From: CAZTVF01 sp964616985
GTDB taxonomy: Bacteria; Planctomycetota; Phycisphaerae; SM23-33
Assembly (NCBI GenBank): GCA_964616985.1
Contig: CAZTVF010000012.1
Location: forward strand, 1-64,000
DNA length: 64,000 bases
Direction: 5' to 3'
Below the pieces are notes generated by a model, which was not told the DNA's origin, searched no databases, and saw only the letters and a list, made by a program, of their open reading frames with translations. Shown here piece by piece: positions 29,296-36,810 of the stretch (position 1 is the first letter of the stretch; every line of letters begins with the position of its first letter). The position numbers and the translations under genes were made by a program.

Positions 29296-29646
29296 CTACC
29301 GCTGTTGCCCGGCGTACGTTCTTGTGTGGTCCAGGCCGAAGCGGCCGCTGCGCAACTGCACGCGAACGATCAGCGACGCCGAGTTCGGGTCGCGCTGGAC
29401 CGTGAGGACGCCGCCGGGGCCCAGGAGATCGGCCGCCGGCAGCGCCGTCGGGGCCGCCGGCACATCGTGCCGCTTCGCCCAGGCGATGGCGCTGGCCGTG
29501 GCGTTGCGCTCCATCGCCGCGGCGCGCTCGCGGTCGCTGTCGAACTGAACCGACGCCCCGATCGCGGCAAGCGATGTCACTGCCGCCGCCACGAGCACCA
29601 GTGTCACCAGCACCATCATCAGGATGACTCCCGTGCGCGACCTCAT
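29296..29646 (-). CDS. GspK/PilX-like minor component
   Basis: 116 aa. The N-terminal MRSRTG-VILMMVLVTL resembles a prepilin cleavage site but lacks Glu at +5, as in GspK/PilX. The hydrophobic helix covers residues 7-28; the rest is short and would not hold a full GspK globular part. It overlaps the preceding gene by ATGA and ends the secretion/pilus operon. Function by context. Confidence 0.6.
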   Translation of the reverse strand: MRSRTGVILMMVLVTLVLVAAAVTSLAAIGASVQFDSDRERAAAMERNATASAIAWAKRHDVPAAPTALPAADLLGPGGVLTVQRDPNSASLIVRVQLRSGRFGLDHTRTYAGQQR

Positions 29647-30152
29647 TTCGTCGCCTCCTTCGCGCCCAGCGTGCCGGGCCGGATCAGCCGCCGCAGCACC
29701 AGATGCTTCAGCGCAGGGCCCGCCCGCTTTTCCTCCACGGCCGTGGTCAGGCTGACGGCGCCGTCGAGGATCTCGATGTCAATGTGGGAGGCGGGCATCT
29801 CCCATCGGTCGGCCACGCGCAGGGGGCCGCCCGCGGACGCGACCCATCGCTCCGCCCGCCCCGAGGAAATCCGGTAAACCACCGGGCCCGATGCGGTCAC
29901 AAGCGCCAGTTCACCCGCCTGGCTCGCGGGGGCATTGGCATCGCCCGCCCAGGCAACCGACGTGGCCGAGTCGGCGTCACGCTGCAACCGCTGGGCAAAC
30001 GAGCAGAGCGACACGTGCACCTGCGTCATGCGGTGCAAGGCCGGCAGCTCGCGCAAGGACGAGACGAAAACGTTCGCCAACACCCACGACACCACGCCGA
30101 TCAGCGGGATCGCGATCAGCAGCTCGACCAGTCCGATGCCTCTGCGTTTCAT
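29643..30152 (-). CDS. Prepilin-like protein (GspJ/PilW type)
   Basis: 169 aa. N-terminus MKRRG-IGLVELLIAIPLIG is a type IV prepilin signal: Gly before the cleavage site and Glu at +5. The helix is followed by a variable globular part. Start at 30152 overlaps the upstream gene's stop as ATGA, and its stop overlaps the next gene the same way. Assignment to the GspJ/PilW class is by position and length. Confidence 0.8.
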   Translation of the reverse strand: MKRRGIGLVELLIAIPLIGVVSWVLANVFVSSLRELPALHRMTQVHVSLCSFAQRLQRDADSATSVAWAGDANAPASQAGELALVTASGPVVYRISSGRAERWVASAGGPLRVADRWEMPASHIDIEILDGAVSLTTAVEEKRAGPALKHLVLRRLIRPGTLGAKEATK

Positions 30153-30526
30153 TGCTCGACCCCTTCGGCGACGTATCGATGCAACTCCACCTTGATCTCG
30201 ACTCCGCCAACCTTCTTCGTCGCCGTCGCCGTCACGCGCACGAGGCCGCGCCACTCGCCCTCGCCCGCCCGCCGGCCGGTCTCGATCTTCAGGTCCGGCC
30301 ACAGGCCCTTGACCGTCGCCGCGTCCAGCGGCGCGGCCCGCGCGCTGAAGCTGTCGAGCTCGGCCTCGGCCGCAGCCACGCATTGCTGCCGGGCCATCTG
30401 CATGCGGTTGAGCTCGGCGGTGTTCGACTGGGCCGACACCATGATGCCGAGCATCAGGCCCGCCAGCATCACGGACATCATGATCTCCACAACGATCCAC
30501 CCTTGGCGCCTCGGCCGTGCGTTCAT
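30149..30526 (-). CDS. Prepilin-like protein (GspI/PilV type)
   Basis: 125 aa. N-terminus MNARPRRQG-WIVVEIMMSV has the cleavage Gly and Glu at +5 of type IV prepilins, then a hydrophobic helix to about residue 31. Size fits GspI/PilV minor pseudopilins. ATGA overlaps on both sides couple it to its neighbours. Confidence 0.8.
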   Translation of the reverse strand: MNARPRRQGWIVVEIMMSVMLAGLMLGIMVSAQSNTAELNRMQMARQQCVAAAEAELDSFSARAAPLDAATVKGLWPDLKIETGRRAGEGEWRGLVRVTATATKKVGGVEIKVELHRYVAEGVEQ

Positions 30527-31923
30527 GGCAGCACCGCCTTCATCATCGCCTCGTTCATCGCCGGCAGCGGCGCGAACAACGCAAAGACCACAAAGCCGAT
30601 CATCAAGGCCAGCAGCAGCGTCACCAGCGGCCAAAGGATGTACCGCATGAGATTCACGCGGTAGCTGTAACGCGTGCGGTAGAAGGTCTCGAGCATCTCC
30701 AGCACCGACGGGACATTGCCCGCGTTGACGCTCTGGTCGAATGCCCATGCGACCGAATCGCCCACGCCGCTGCGGCGGGCGGCGGCGCTGATATCCTCGC
30801 CGGCCACGACGCGCGTGCGCCACTTCGCCAGCCGCCGGCGATACGAGGTGTTGGTGTCCAGCTGCGCGATCGAATCCAGCGTCACGTCCATCCTGCTGCC
30901 CGACTGCAGCGCCAGCCGCAGCATCGAAACGGTCTGCAGTGTCGAGAGCGTCCGCTCGAACCAGCCAAGGATCGGCAGGCGCCACTTGAGCCAGTCGCCC
31001 AGCCTCGAAAGCAGGTAAGGCTGCTGCGGGTTCCGCGGCCGAAACTTCGTCAGCAGCACGCACGGCAGCGCCAGCAGCAGCACGGTCAGCATCGTGCCGA
31101 CGATCGGCCCGCCGGCAACGTCGGCGATGTCGATCAGCAGCTGCGTAGCCCAGGGCAGGGGGGCGTCGTACAGAGGGCCAGCCTCGGGGTGGTGGCCCGA
31201 ACCGGCGATGACCGGGCTGCCTCCCGAATAGGACCCCTGGGACGAGGTCGTGGTGTAGATCATCGCCAGCCTGGGCACGACGAAGACCAGCAGCAGCGTT
31301 ACCAGGAACACCGCGAAGCCCAGCACCACCAGCGGGTATAGCGGGTGCACCGGCTGGATGCGACGGTCCTGTTGCGACTGCGCCGCCATCTGGGCCTGGA
31401 CCTTCTCCAGCGCCGCCGGCAGCTGGTTCATCCGCTCGCCGGCCGCCACCATGGCCCGCGCGAAACCGGGGCACTTGGGGTATCCCCTGGCCAGCGCCTC
31501 GCTCAACGGCATGCCCTGCGAAAGCAGGTTGGCGATCTGATGCAGCACTCGCCGCCCCGGGTCGCTGCGGCCCATGGCCTCGGCCTCCAGCGCCGTCGGC
31601 AGGGGCAGGTTCTGCCGCGTACACGCCCCCAGCGTGCAGAACACCGTCATCGCCGTCACCCGCCGCGAAACGAGGACAATATGAATCCAGACCGCAATCA
31701 GACCGATGAAGAGCAGGCCGCCGAGCAAGATGGACAGCGTCATCGATGCCGCCAGCAGCAGCGCCAGCAGCAGCACCATCGCCGCCGAGCGGGCCAGCCC
31801 GGACGGCCGGGACAGGCCGACGATCAGCAGTGCTATCGCCCCCGTCACGAGCAGGCCCAGCACGGTGGCGAAGATCCAAGTATCCATCTCCGCGTCGGTC
31901 ATCGCTGAGATCGCAATGATCAT
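30523..31923 (-). CDS. Second GspF-like inner-membrane protein
   Basis: 466 aa. An N-terminal hydrophobic region (four short segments in residues 15-95) precedes two GspF-type cytoplasmic helical bundles, around residues 120-200 and 350-430 (LSQGMPLSEALARG; AGNVPSVLEMLETFYR), each followed by membrane helices. It is the second T2SSF protein in the operon, so the two may form a heteromer at the base of the machine. Start at 31923 overlaps the upstream gespF stop by ATGA. Confidence 0.82.
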   Translation of the reverse strand: MIIAISAMTDAEMDTWIFATVLGLLVTGAIALLIVGLSRPSGLARSAAMVLLLALLLAASMTLSILLGGLLFIGLIAVWIHIVLVSRRVTAMTVFCTLGACTRQNLPLPTALEAEAMGRSDPGRRVLHQIANLLSQGMPLSEALARGYPKCPGFARAMVAAGERMNQLPAALEKVQAQMAAQSQQDRRIQPVHPLYPLVVLGFAVFLVTLLLVFVVPRLAMIYTTTSSQGSYSGGSPVIAGSGHHPEAGPLYDAPLPWATQLLIDIADVAGGPIVGTMLTVLLLALPCVLLTKFRPRNPQQPYLLSRLGDWLKWRLPILGWFERTLSTLQTVSMLRLALQSGSRMDVTLDSIAQLDTNTSYRRRLAKWRTRVVAGEDISAAARRSGVGDSVAWAFDQSVNAGNVPSVLEMLETFYRTRYSYRVNLMRYILWPLVTLLLALMIGFVVFALFAPLPAMNEAMMKAVLP

Positions 31924-33122
31924 CCTAGCCCCCCTCCAACGGCCTGGATCATGCTGACCATGGGCAGGAACAATCCGCAGGCGATCAGGCCGATGATCGT
32001 TCCCACCGAGATCAGCATCAGCGGCAACAGCAGCGCCTGCAGGCGGGCCTGCGAGGCGCGAACCTGCTGGCCGTACATGTCCGACAGGCTGTAGAGGTTC
32101 TCCTGCAGTTCGCCGCGCTGCGAGCCCAACTGCATCGAATAGAACACCAGCGGGGGCACGATGCGGCATTGCTGCCCGGCTTGGAAGAGGCCCTCGCCAC
32201 GTTCGACGGCTGCGGCGACGCGCTCACATTCGTCGGCCATCGCGTGAGAGCCGGTGGTGCCCGCGGCCAATCGCACGGTGGTGGGCAGGTCGCAGCCCGC
32301 GCCCACCAGCAGGGCCATCGCATCGGAGAGGCGGCTGAGGAGGCCCCGATGGTACAACCGGCCCACGACCGGCACGCGGAGGTAGATCGCCTGCATCATT
32401 CGCTGAAACCCCGCCGTGCCGCGAAGCACCAGCGAGGTCGTTGCCGCCACCAGCGCCACGCCCGCCACCGACAGCCAGAAGATGTGCAGCGAGTCGGGCA
32501 GGCTCATGACGAACCTCGTCATCGCAGGCAGTTGAAGTCCCATGCCTTCGAACAGCAATCTGAATGACGGGATGACGATGTACACCACGGCCGTCAGCAA
32601 GGCCGCGGCGATCGACAGCACCACCAGCGGGTAGGCCACGGCATCGAAGATGATCCGCCGGGTCATGGTCGAGACCTCGAGATGGCGGTTGAGGCTGGTC
32701 AGCATCTCGCTGAGGCGGCCCGACTGCACGCCCGCCTTCACGATCAGTCCGTACAGGGGCGGGAACTGGGCGCGGTGTTTCTCGAAGGCCTCCTCGACGG
32801 GCGTGCCCGCGGCCAGGTCGTCGGCCAGCGAGACCACCAGCCGCCGCATCGCCGGCGACTGCACGTCCTGCGACAGCTGCCGCAGGCCGCCTTCCAGCGG
32901 GATGCCCGCCTTGGTGATCGACGCCAACTGCTGGTTGAACAGGATGAACTCGCTGCGGCCGATGCCTCCCGAGGGGCCGCGTGTTGCGGCCGGCTCCAGC
33001 GAGTTCACCTTCAGCTGCATCTCCTCCAGCAGCAGCCTCGCCTGCTGAGGCGACGCCGCCTCCAGCGTTCCCTTCATCATCCGCCCCGAGGACGTCAGGG
33101 CCTCGTATTCGAATAGAGGCAT
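31920..33122 (-). CDS. gspF: Type II secretion/type IV pilus platform protein GspF
   Basis: 400 aa. MPLFEYEALTSSGR is the typical N-terminal start of GspF/PilC. Two cytoplasmic domains around residues 60-160 (LASITKAGIPLEGGLRQL) and 270-360 each precede membrane helices. The family couples the ATPase to pseudopilus growth. The ATPase gene lies 127 bp upstream on the same strand. Confidence 0.92.
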   Translation of the reverse strand: MPLFEYEALTSSGRMMKGTLEAASPQQARLLLEEMQLKVNSLEPAATRGPSGGIGRSEFILFNQQLASITKAGIPLEGGLRQLSQDVQSPAMRRLVVSLADDLAAGTPVEEAFEKHRAQFPPLYGLIVKAGVQSGRLSEMLTSLNRHLEVSTMTRRIIFDAVAYPLVVLSIAAALLTAVVYIVIPSFRLLFEGMGLQLPAMTRFVMSLPDSLHIFWLSVAGVALVAATTSLVLRGTAGFQRMMQAIYLRVPVVGRLYHRGLLSRLSDAMALLVGAGCDLPTTVRLAAGTTGSHAMADECERVAAAVERGEGLFQAGQQCRIVPPLVFYSMQLGSQRGELQENLYSLSDMYGQQVRASQARLQALLLPLMLISVGTIIGLIACGLFLPMVSMIQAVGGGLG

Positions 33123-33176
33123 ATGTGATGCTTCCTATTCTGGTGGCGCAGCCGATGTTGCTCTACGCCATTCCAG

Positions 33177-33228
33177 GAAAACTCGAAATCCGAAGCACGA
33201 AATACGAAACCAATTCCAATTCAAAGGA
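33177..33228 (+). repeat. CGAAATCCGAA-type low-complexity repeat, copy 2
   Basis: AT-rich run beginning AAACTCGAAATCCGAAGCAC, in the gap between gspE and gspF. It shares the pattern of 6836-6891 and stands out from the GC-rich coding sequence. Probably a dispersed intergenic repeat. Confidence 0.6.
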
Positions 33229-33249
33229 AGACACGCAAGATAACAAGCC

Positions 33250-34407
33250 TCAGCCTTGCCCGATCGCCCGGGCAAGTTCTTCTTCGGTCGTCACGCCTTG
33301 CTCCACGAGCTGGCGGCCGTGCTCGCGCAGGCCTTCGTGCCCGCTGCCGGCCAGCAACTGCTGAATCTGCTCGAGGTCCGCCCGCGCCAGGATGGCCGCG
33401 CGCAGCGGGCCCTGCAGGCGGACAAGTTCGGCCAGCAGCACGCGCCCGCGATAGCCGGTGCCGAAACAGTGCGGGCAGCCGATGGGGCGGCGCGGCCCCT
33501 TGCGATCGACGGCACAGCGATCGCACAGCCGCCGCACCAGCCGCTGGTTCAGAACCGCGGCGATACTGCTGGTGATCTGGTAGGGCTCGATGCCCATCTC
33601 CAGCAGCCGCAGCAGCGCCCCGGCCGGCGTGCCGCTGTGCAGCGTGCTCATCAGCACGTGGCCGGTGAGGCCGGCCTCGACGACCATGCGGGCGGTGGCG
33701 GCGTCGCGGATTTCGCCGATCATCAGCACCTGCGGGTCCTGCCGCAGCAGCGACCGCAGGGCGGTGGGGTAGGTCATCGCGCCGTGGGGCGTGATCTCGA
33801 TCTGCGTCACGCCCTCGATGCGCCGCTCGACCGGGTCCTCCAGCGTGACGATGCTCTTGCCCGGGAACTTCCTGGCGATGCGGCGGAGCAGCGCTCCCAG
33901 CGTCGTGCTCTTGCCGCTGCCCGAAGGGCCCGTCAGCAGGAAGACGCCCTGGCTGGCGTCGCAGGCTTCCTCCAGCGCCGCGGCCACCGGCGGCGAAAAG
34001 CCCAGGCGGTCGAGGTCGGCCAGCGCGGGCTCATCATAGAACAGCCGCACCACCGCCCGCTGGCCGCGAATGGTGGGAAAGACGGCCAGGCGCGTGTCGG
34101 TCACCTTGCCGCCGGCAGGGGGAAGCTCCAGCCGGCCTTCCTGCGGGATGTCGTTGCGATAGGTGAGCAGGCCCGCCTGCACCTTGAGGCGCGAGACGAC
34201 GTTCTCGGCGATGGCGGCCGGCAGCTTCTCCACCGTCTCCAGCACGCCGTCGAGGCGGTAGCGGACGAACATCTCGCCCGCCGCGGGCTCGAAGTGCACG
34301 TCGCTCGCGCCGGCCTGCACCGCCCGCGTGAGTAGTTCAGCCACCAGGGCCACCACGTCATAGGCATCGGCCTTGTCGGCGGGACGATCGGTTTGAGGTT
34401 CAGTCAT
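33250..34407 (-). CDS. gspE: Type II secretion/type IV pilus ATPase (GspE/PilB-like)
   Basis: 385 aa. It lacks the N-terminal domain of full-length GspE and begins with the N2 domain. Walker A GPSGSGKSTT (about residue 160), the Asp box EDPVE and Walker B VLMIGEIRD are intact, and the C-terminal zinc element reads CDRC ... CPHC. It should be an active motor for the GspF/pseudopilin genes downstream. Start at 34407; a longer frame to 34470 is unlikely. It diverges from the ECF sigma gene. Confidence 0.93.
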   Translation of the reverse strand: MTEPQTDRPADKADAYDVVALVAELLTRAVQAGASDVHFEPAAGEMFVRYRLDGVLETVEKLPAAIAENVVSRLKVQAGLLTYRNDIPQEGRLELPPAGGKVTDTRLAVFPTIRGQRAVVRLFYDEPALADLDRLGFSPPVAAALEEACDASQGVFLLTGPSGSGKSTTLGALLRRIARKFPGKSIVTLEDPVERRIEGVTQIEITPHGAMTYPTALRSLLRQDPQVLMIGEIRDAATARMVVEAGLTGHVLMSTLHSGTPAGALLRLLEMGIEPYQITSSIAAVLNQRLVRRLCDRCAVDRKGPRRPIGCPHCFGTGYRGRVLLAELVRLQGPLRAAILARADLEQIQQLLAGSGHEGLREHGRQLVEQGVTTEEELARAIGQG

Positions 34408-34490
34408 GGTGCACCCACGTGTCCTGGGCGGAGGCCTTCGAGGCCGGCGCCCGAGACGGTCTGCAAGCACGACGCGCGGCGCGGCCGGGC

Positions 34491-34538
34491 GTTACAGGAT
34501 TTCGCCGTCGCGTGTAACATTTTCCGCTTTCGCGCGTC
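34491..34538 (+). promoter_or_regulatory. Candidate ECF-type promoter with inverted repeat
   Basis: TAAC at 34515-34518 and CGTC at 34535-34538 are separated by 16 bp, matching the AAC/CGTC core of many ECF-sigma promoters. Upstream GTTACA (34491-34496) and TGTAAC (34513-34518) form an inverted repeat. Autoregulation of the sigma factor gene is a plausible inference. Confidence 0.35.
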
Positions 34539-34562
34539 ATAATATCAGAAAAGGAAGACGCC

Positions 34563-35126
34563 TTGGACCCTGCAGCCATCAACCTGAGGCTCACCTGGGA
34601 CACCGCCGCCGCTGCCGTCGGCCCCGCGCGGCATTGGGTGTTGTCGGCGATGCAGAAGCACGGGCAGGCGCTGGTGGCCATGCTGTGGCGGATTCTTCAG
34701 AACGAGCAGGATGTATGCGACGCGTACCAGGACGCGTTCGTCCAGCTCTCTTCGTTGCCCCAGGCCCGCCGACCGGACAACGTCAAGGCGTTCCTCTTTC
34801 GCGCGTCGGCCAACGTCGCCATCACCATGCTTCGTCGCCGGAGGCTGCATCAGCAGGCCTGCGAGGCCATCGCCGCGCGGGCCCCGCGCGAGCACCACGA
34901 TGCCAGCGATCTCGATGCCGCCGCCCTCCGCGACGAGTTGCAGCGGCACATCGCCCGCCTCCCCGAGCCCCTGCGGAACGTCGTGCTGCTCAAAGACCTG
35001 GCCGACCTGTCGTACCGCGAGGCGGCGGATATCCTCGGTATCTCCACCGTGGCCGCCAGGGTTTACCGCTGTCGGGCGATCGCGCTGCTCTCGCAGTGGA
35101 TGGCCCGGCCGGAGGATGAGCCATGA
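34563..35126 (+). CDS. ECF-family RNA polymerase sigma factor
   Basis: 187 aa sigma-70 family protein with region 2 (about residues 40-95, including AYQDAFVQL and FLFRASANVAI) and region 4 (about 125-180, LPEPLRNVVLLKDLADLSYREAADIL, a helix-turn-helix). Start codon is TTG at 34563 with AAGGAAG upstream. The stop overlaps the next gene by ATGA, a typical sigma/anti-sigma arrangement. It lies divergent from the secretion operon and may control it; this is inference. Confidence 0.88.
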   Translation: MDPAAINLRLTWDTAAAAVGPARHWVLSAMQKHGQALVAMLWRILQNEQDVCDAYQDAFVQLSSLPQARRPDNVKAFLFRASANVAITMLRRRRLHQQACEAIAARAPREHHDASDLDAAALRDELQRHIARLPEPLRNVVLLKDLADLSYREAADILGISTVAARVYRCRAIALLSQWMARPEDEP

Positions 35127-35611
35127 ACCTGTTTCCGCGTAGGAATCCGTGCCGCTCCCTGCTGGCTGGCTTGGCTGCGGCCACTGCCGGTGCAGCCCGG
35201 CCGCTGGAGGGCTGGATGCAGCGGCACGTCGACGCCTGCCCCCGCTGCCGGGCGCGCCTCGACGGCGCGGGCAGGCTGCAGGCGAGCCTGCTGATGCTCC
35301 GCACGCAGCCGCACAGCGAGAGTCTGCTGATGCAGGCGAATCGTCACGCTATCGCCGCGCTGCATCACGATGTCCGCGCCCTGCCGCAGACGGCGGCGCT
35401 GCGCATCGCCCGCCCGCGCCCGCCGCTGATGCTGCGCCTGGCCGGCAGGATGCATCATCTCGCCCAGGCCGCCGCGTGCCTGGCCGTCCTGCTGCTGATG
35501 CGCGTCGACCTGGCCTCGCCCCTGAACAAGTTCCACGACGATGCCCGTGCCAACTACCAGAACCACCGCGCGCAGCAGCTCGACGAAGACCTCCGCGACG
35601 GGTTGCTGTAG
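35123..35611 (+). CDS. Putative zinc-finger anti-sigma factor
   Basis: 162 aa. HVDACPRCRARL is the HxxxCxxC zinc motif of ZAS-type anti-sigma factors (about residue 35-46). One hydrophobic segment near residues 115-127 (AAACLAVLLLMRV) could be a membrane helix. Coupling to the ECF gene supports the role. The first His of the motif (normally preceding at a fixed distance) is not obvious, so activity is uncertain. Confidence 0.75.
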   Translation: MNLFPRRNPCRSLLAGLAAATAGAARPLEGWMQRHVDACPRCRARLDGAGRLQASLLMLRTQPHSESLLMQANRHAIAALHHDVRALPQTAALRIARPRPPLMLRLAGRMHHLAQAAACLAVLLLMRVDLASPLNKFHDDARANYQNHRAQQLDEDLRDGLL

Positions 35612-35874
35612 CCCACAACAGATCTGTCATCGCGATGGACCGCAGGCAGAATGGCGTCACCATCCATGGAGCTGATCCGCAGTCCGCTTGATCTGCCAGG
35701 CGACGGCTCATACAATCCCTGCGCTGTCTTGGCGGTGCTCCAATGCAGAGCACAGGCTGATGTTTCGTCAGCCGGGACGTGATGAATTGCATGAGATCGT
35801 GACGTTCTGGTCGCACCAGAAGCAAGGCAGCCAGGCCGCCCCGCGCGGCCTGTACTTTTGAGATCGGCGGCACC
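35612..35874 (+). ncRNA. Candidate retron-type ncRNA region upstream of the RT
   Basis: 263 bases without a gene. Four perfect stem-loops follow each other at 35735-35753 (GTGCTC/GAGCAC, loop 7), 35755-35773 (GGCTGA/TCAGCC, loop 7), 35805-35821 (TTCTGG/CCAGAA, loop 5) and 35832-35852 (CAGGCCGC/GCGGCCTG, loop 5). An earlier pairing links GGCAGA (35645-35650) and TCTGCC (35692-35697). Retron msr-msd RNAs lie in just this position. I could not find convincing a1/a2 end complementarity or the branching guanosine, so this is a candidate only. Confidence 0.4.
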
Positions 35875-36804
35875 ATGGGATTCTGGGATTTCCTCACCGG
35901 GCGTTCGAACCGCCGGCCGCAAGGGGCAGAAGAAATCGCGCCTCCGCGCAGGGCCTCGCTGGGCGTTCTGGGCGTGGCCGAGCTTGCCCGCCGCCTGGGC
36001 ATGGGCGAGGAGGAACTCCGTAGCATTCCCATGGCCTACCGCGAGTACACGATACCCAAACGAGGCTCGGGGCAGCGGCATATCTGTGCGCCCCAGGGGC
36101 CGCTGATGCAACTGCAGCGGCGACTGCTGCGGCGGGTCCTGGGCAGGCTCGTCTGCCACACCGGCTGCATGGGCTTCCAGAAGGGCCGGTCGATGGTGCA
36201 TAACTCGCTGCCGCACGTGGGCAAGGCCGTGCTTGTCCGCATGGACATCCGTGATTTCTTCACCTCCACCCTCGCACCTCGCGTGAAGGACTTTTTTCTC
36301 GACTGCGGCTGGGATGCCGCCGCGGCCGACCTGCTGACCCGATGGTGCACGCATCGCAACGCACTGCCCCAGGGCGCGCCCACCAGTCCGCGGCTCAGCA
36401 ACCTGCTGAACTATCGCATGGACGCCCGCCTCGCGGGCCTGGCGGCCAGCTTGAACGCCTCCTACACCCGCTATGCCGATGACATGACCTTCAGCTTCGC
36501 CGCGGAAGATCGCGGCTGCATCACGGGGGTGATCGGCTCGACCAAGAAGATCATCGCCGAGTATGGCTACCATCTGCACCAGGACCGCAAGCTTCGCATC
36601 AGCCGCCGGCACGAGTGCCAGATGGTGACGGGCCTGGTAGTGAACGAGCGGGTCGCCCTGCCCCGCCGCACGCGACGCTGGCTGCGGGCCGTGCGCCATC
36701 ATATCGATCATGGCAAGGACGCCACGCTCACCCCGCAGCAGTACGACGGCTGGATCTCGCTGTGGCAGATGGTCAACCGCCAGGCGCAAGGTCCGCAGGC
36801 GTAG
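35875..36804 (+). CDS. Retron-type reverse transcriptase
   Basis: 309 aa RNA-directed DNA polymerase. Motifs in order: GFQKGRS (100-106), NSLPH (110-114, corresponding to the retron NAxxH region X), DIRDFF (124-129, first catalytic Asp), LPQGAPTSP (164-172), YADD (200-203, catalytic Asp pair), VTG (251-253, retron region Y). Length fits stand-alone retron RTs. There is no maturase/endonuclease domain (excluding group II introns) and no template/variable repeats nearby (arguing against DGR). The start ATG has little Shine-Dalgarno. No effector gene adjoins; murD converges after 6 bp. Confidence 0.88.
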   Translation: MGFWDFLTGRSNRRPQGAEEIAPPRRASLGVLGVAELARRLGMGEEELRSIPMAYREYTIPKRGSGQRHICAPQGPLMQLQRRLLRRVLGRLVCHTGCMGFQKGRSMVHNSLPHVGKAVLVRMDIRDFFTSTLAPRVKDFFLDCGWDAAAADLLTRWCTHRNALPQGAPTSPRLSNLLNYRMDARLAGLAASLNASYTRYADDMTFSFAAEDRGCITGVIGSTKKIIAEYGYHLHQDRKLRISRRHECQMVTGLVVNERVALPRRTRRWLRAVRHHIDHGKDATLTPQQYDGWISLWQMVNRQAQGPQA

Positions 36805-36810
36805 CGGTCT

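Noticed and set aside
35875..36804. Diversity-generating retroelement
   Set aside because: The RT carries retron-like VTG and NxxxH motifs, and no template/variable repeats or Avd-like gene were seen nearby.
35875..36804. Group II intron maturase
   Set aside because: No maturase or HNH domain after the RT core, and the upstream region does not resemble intron domains V/VI.
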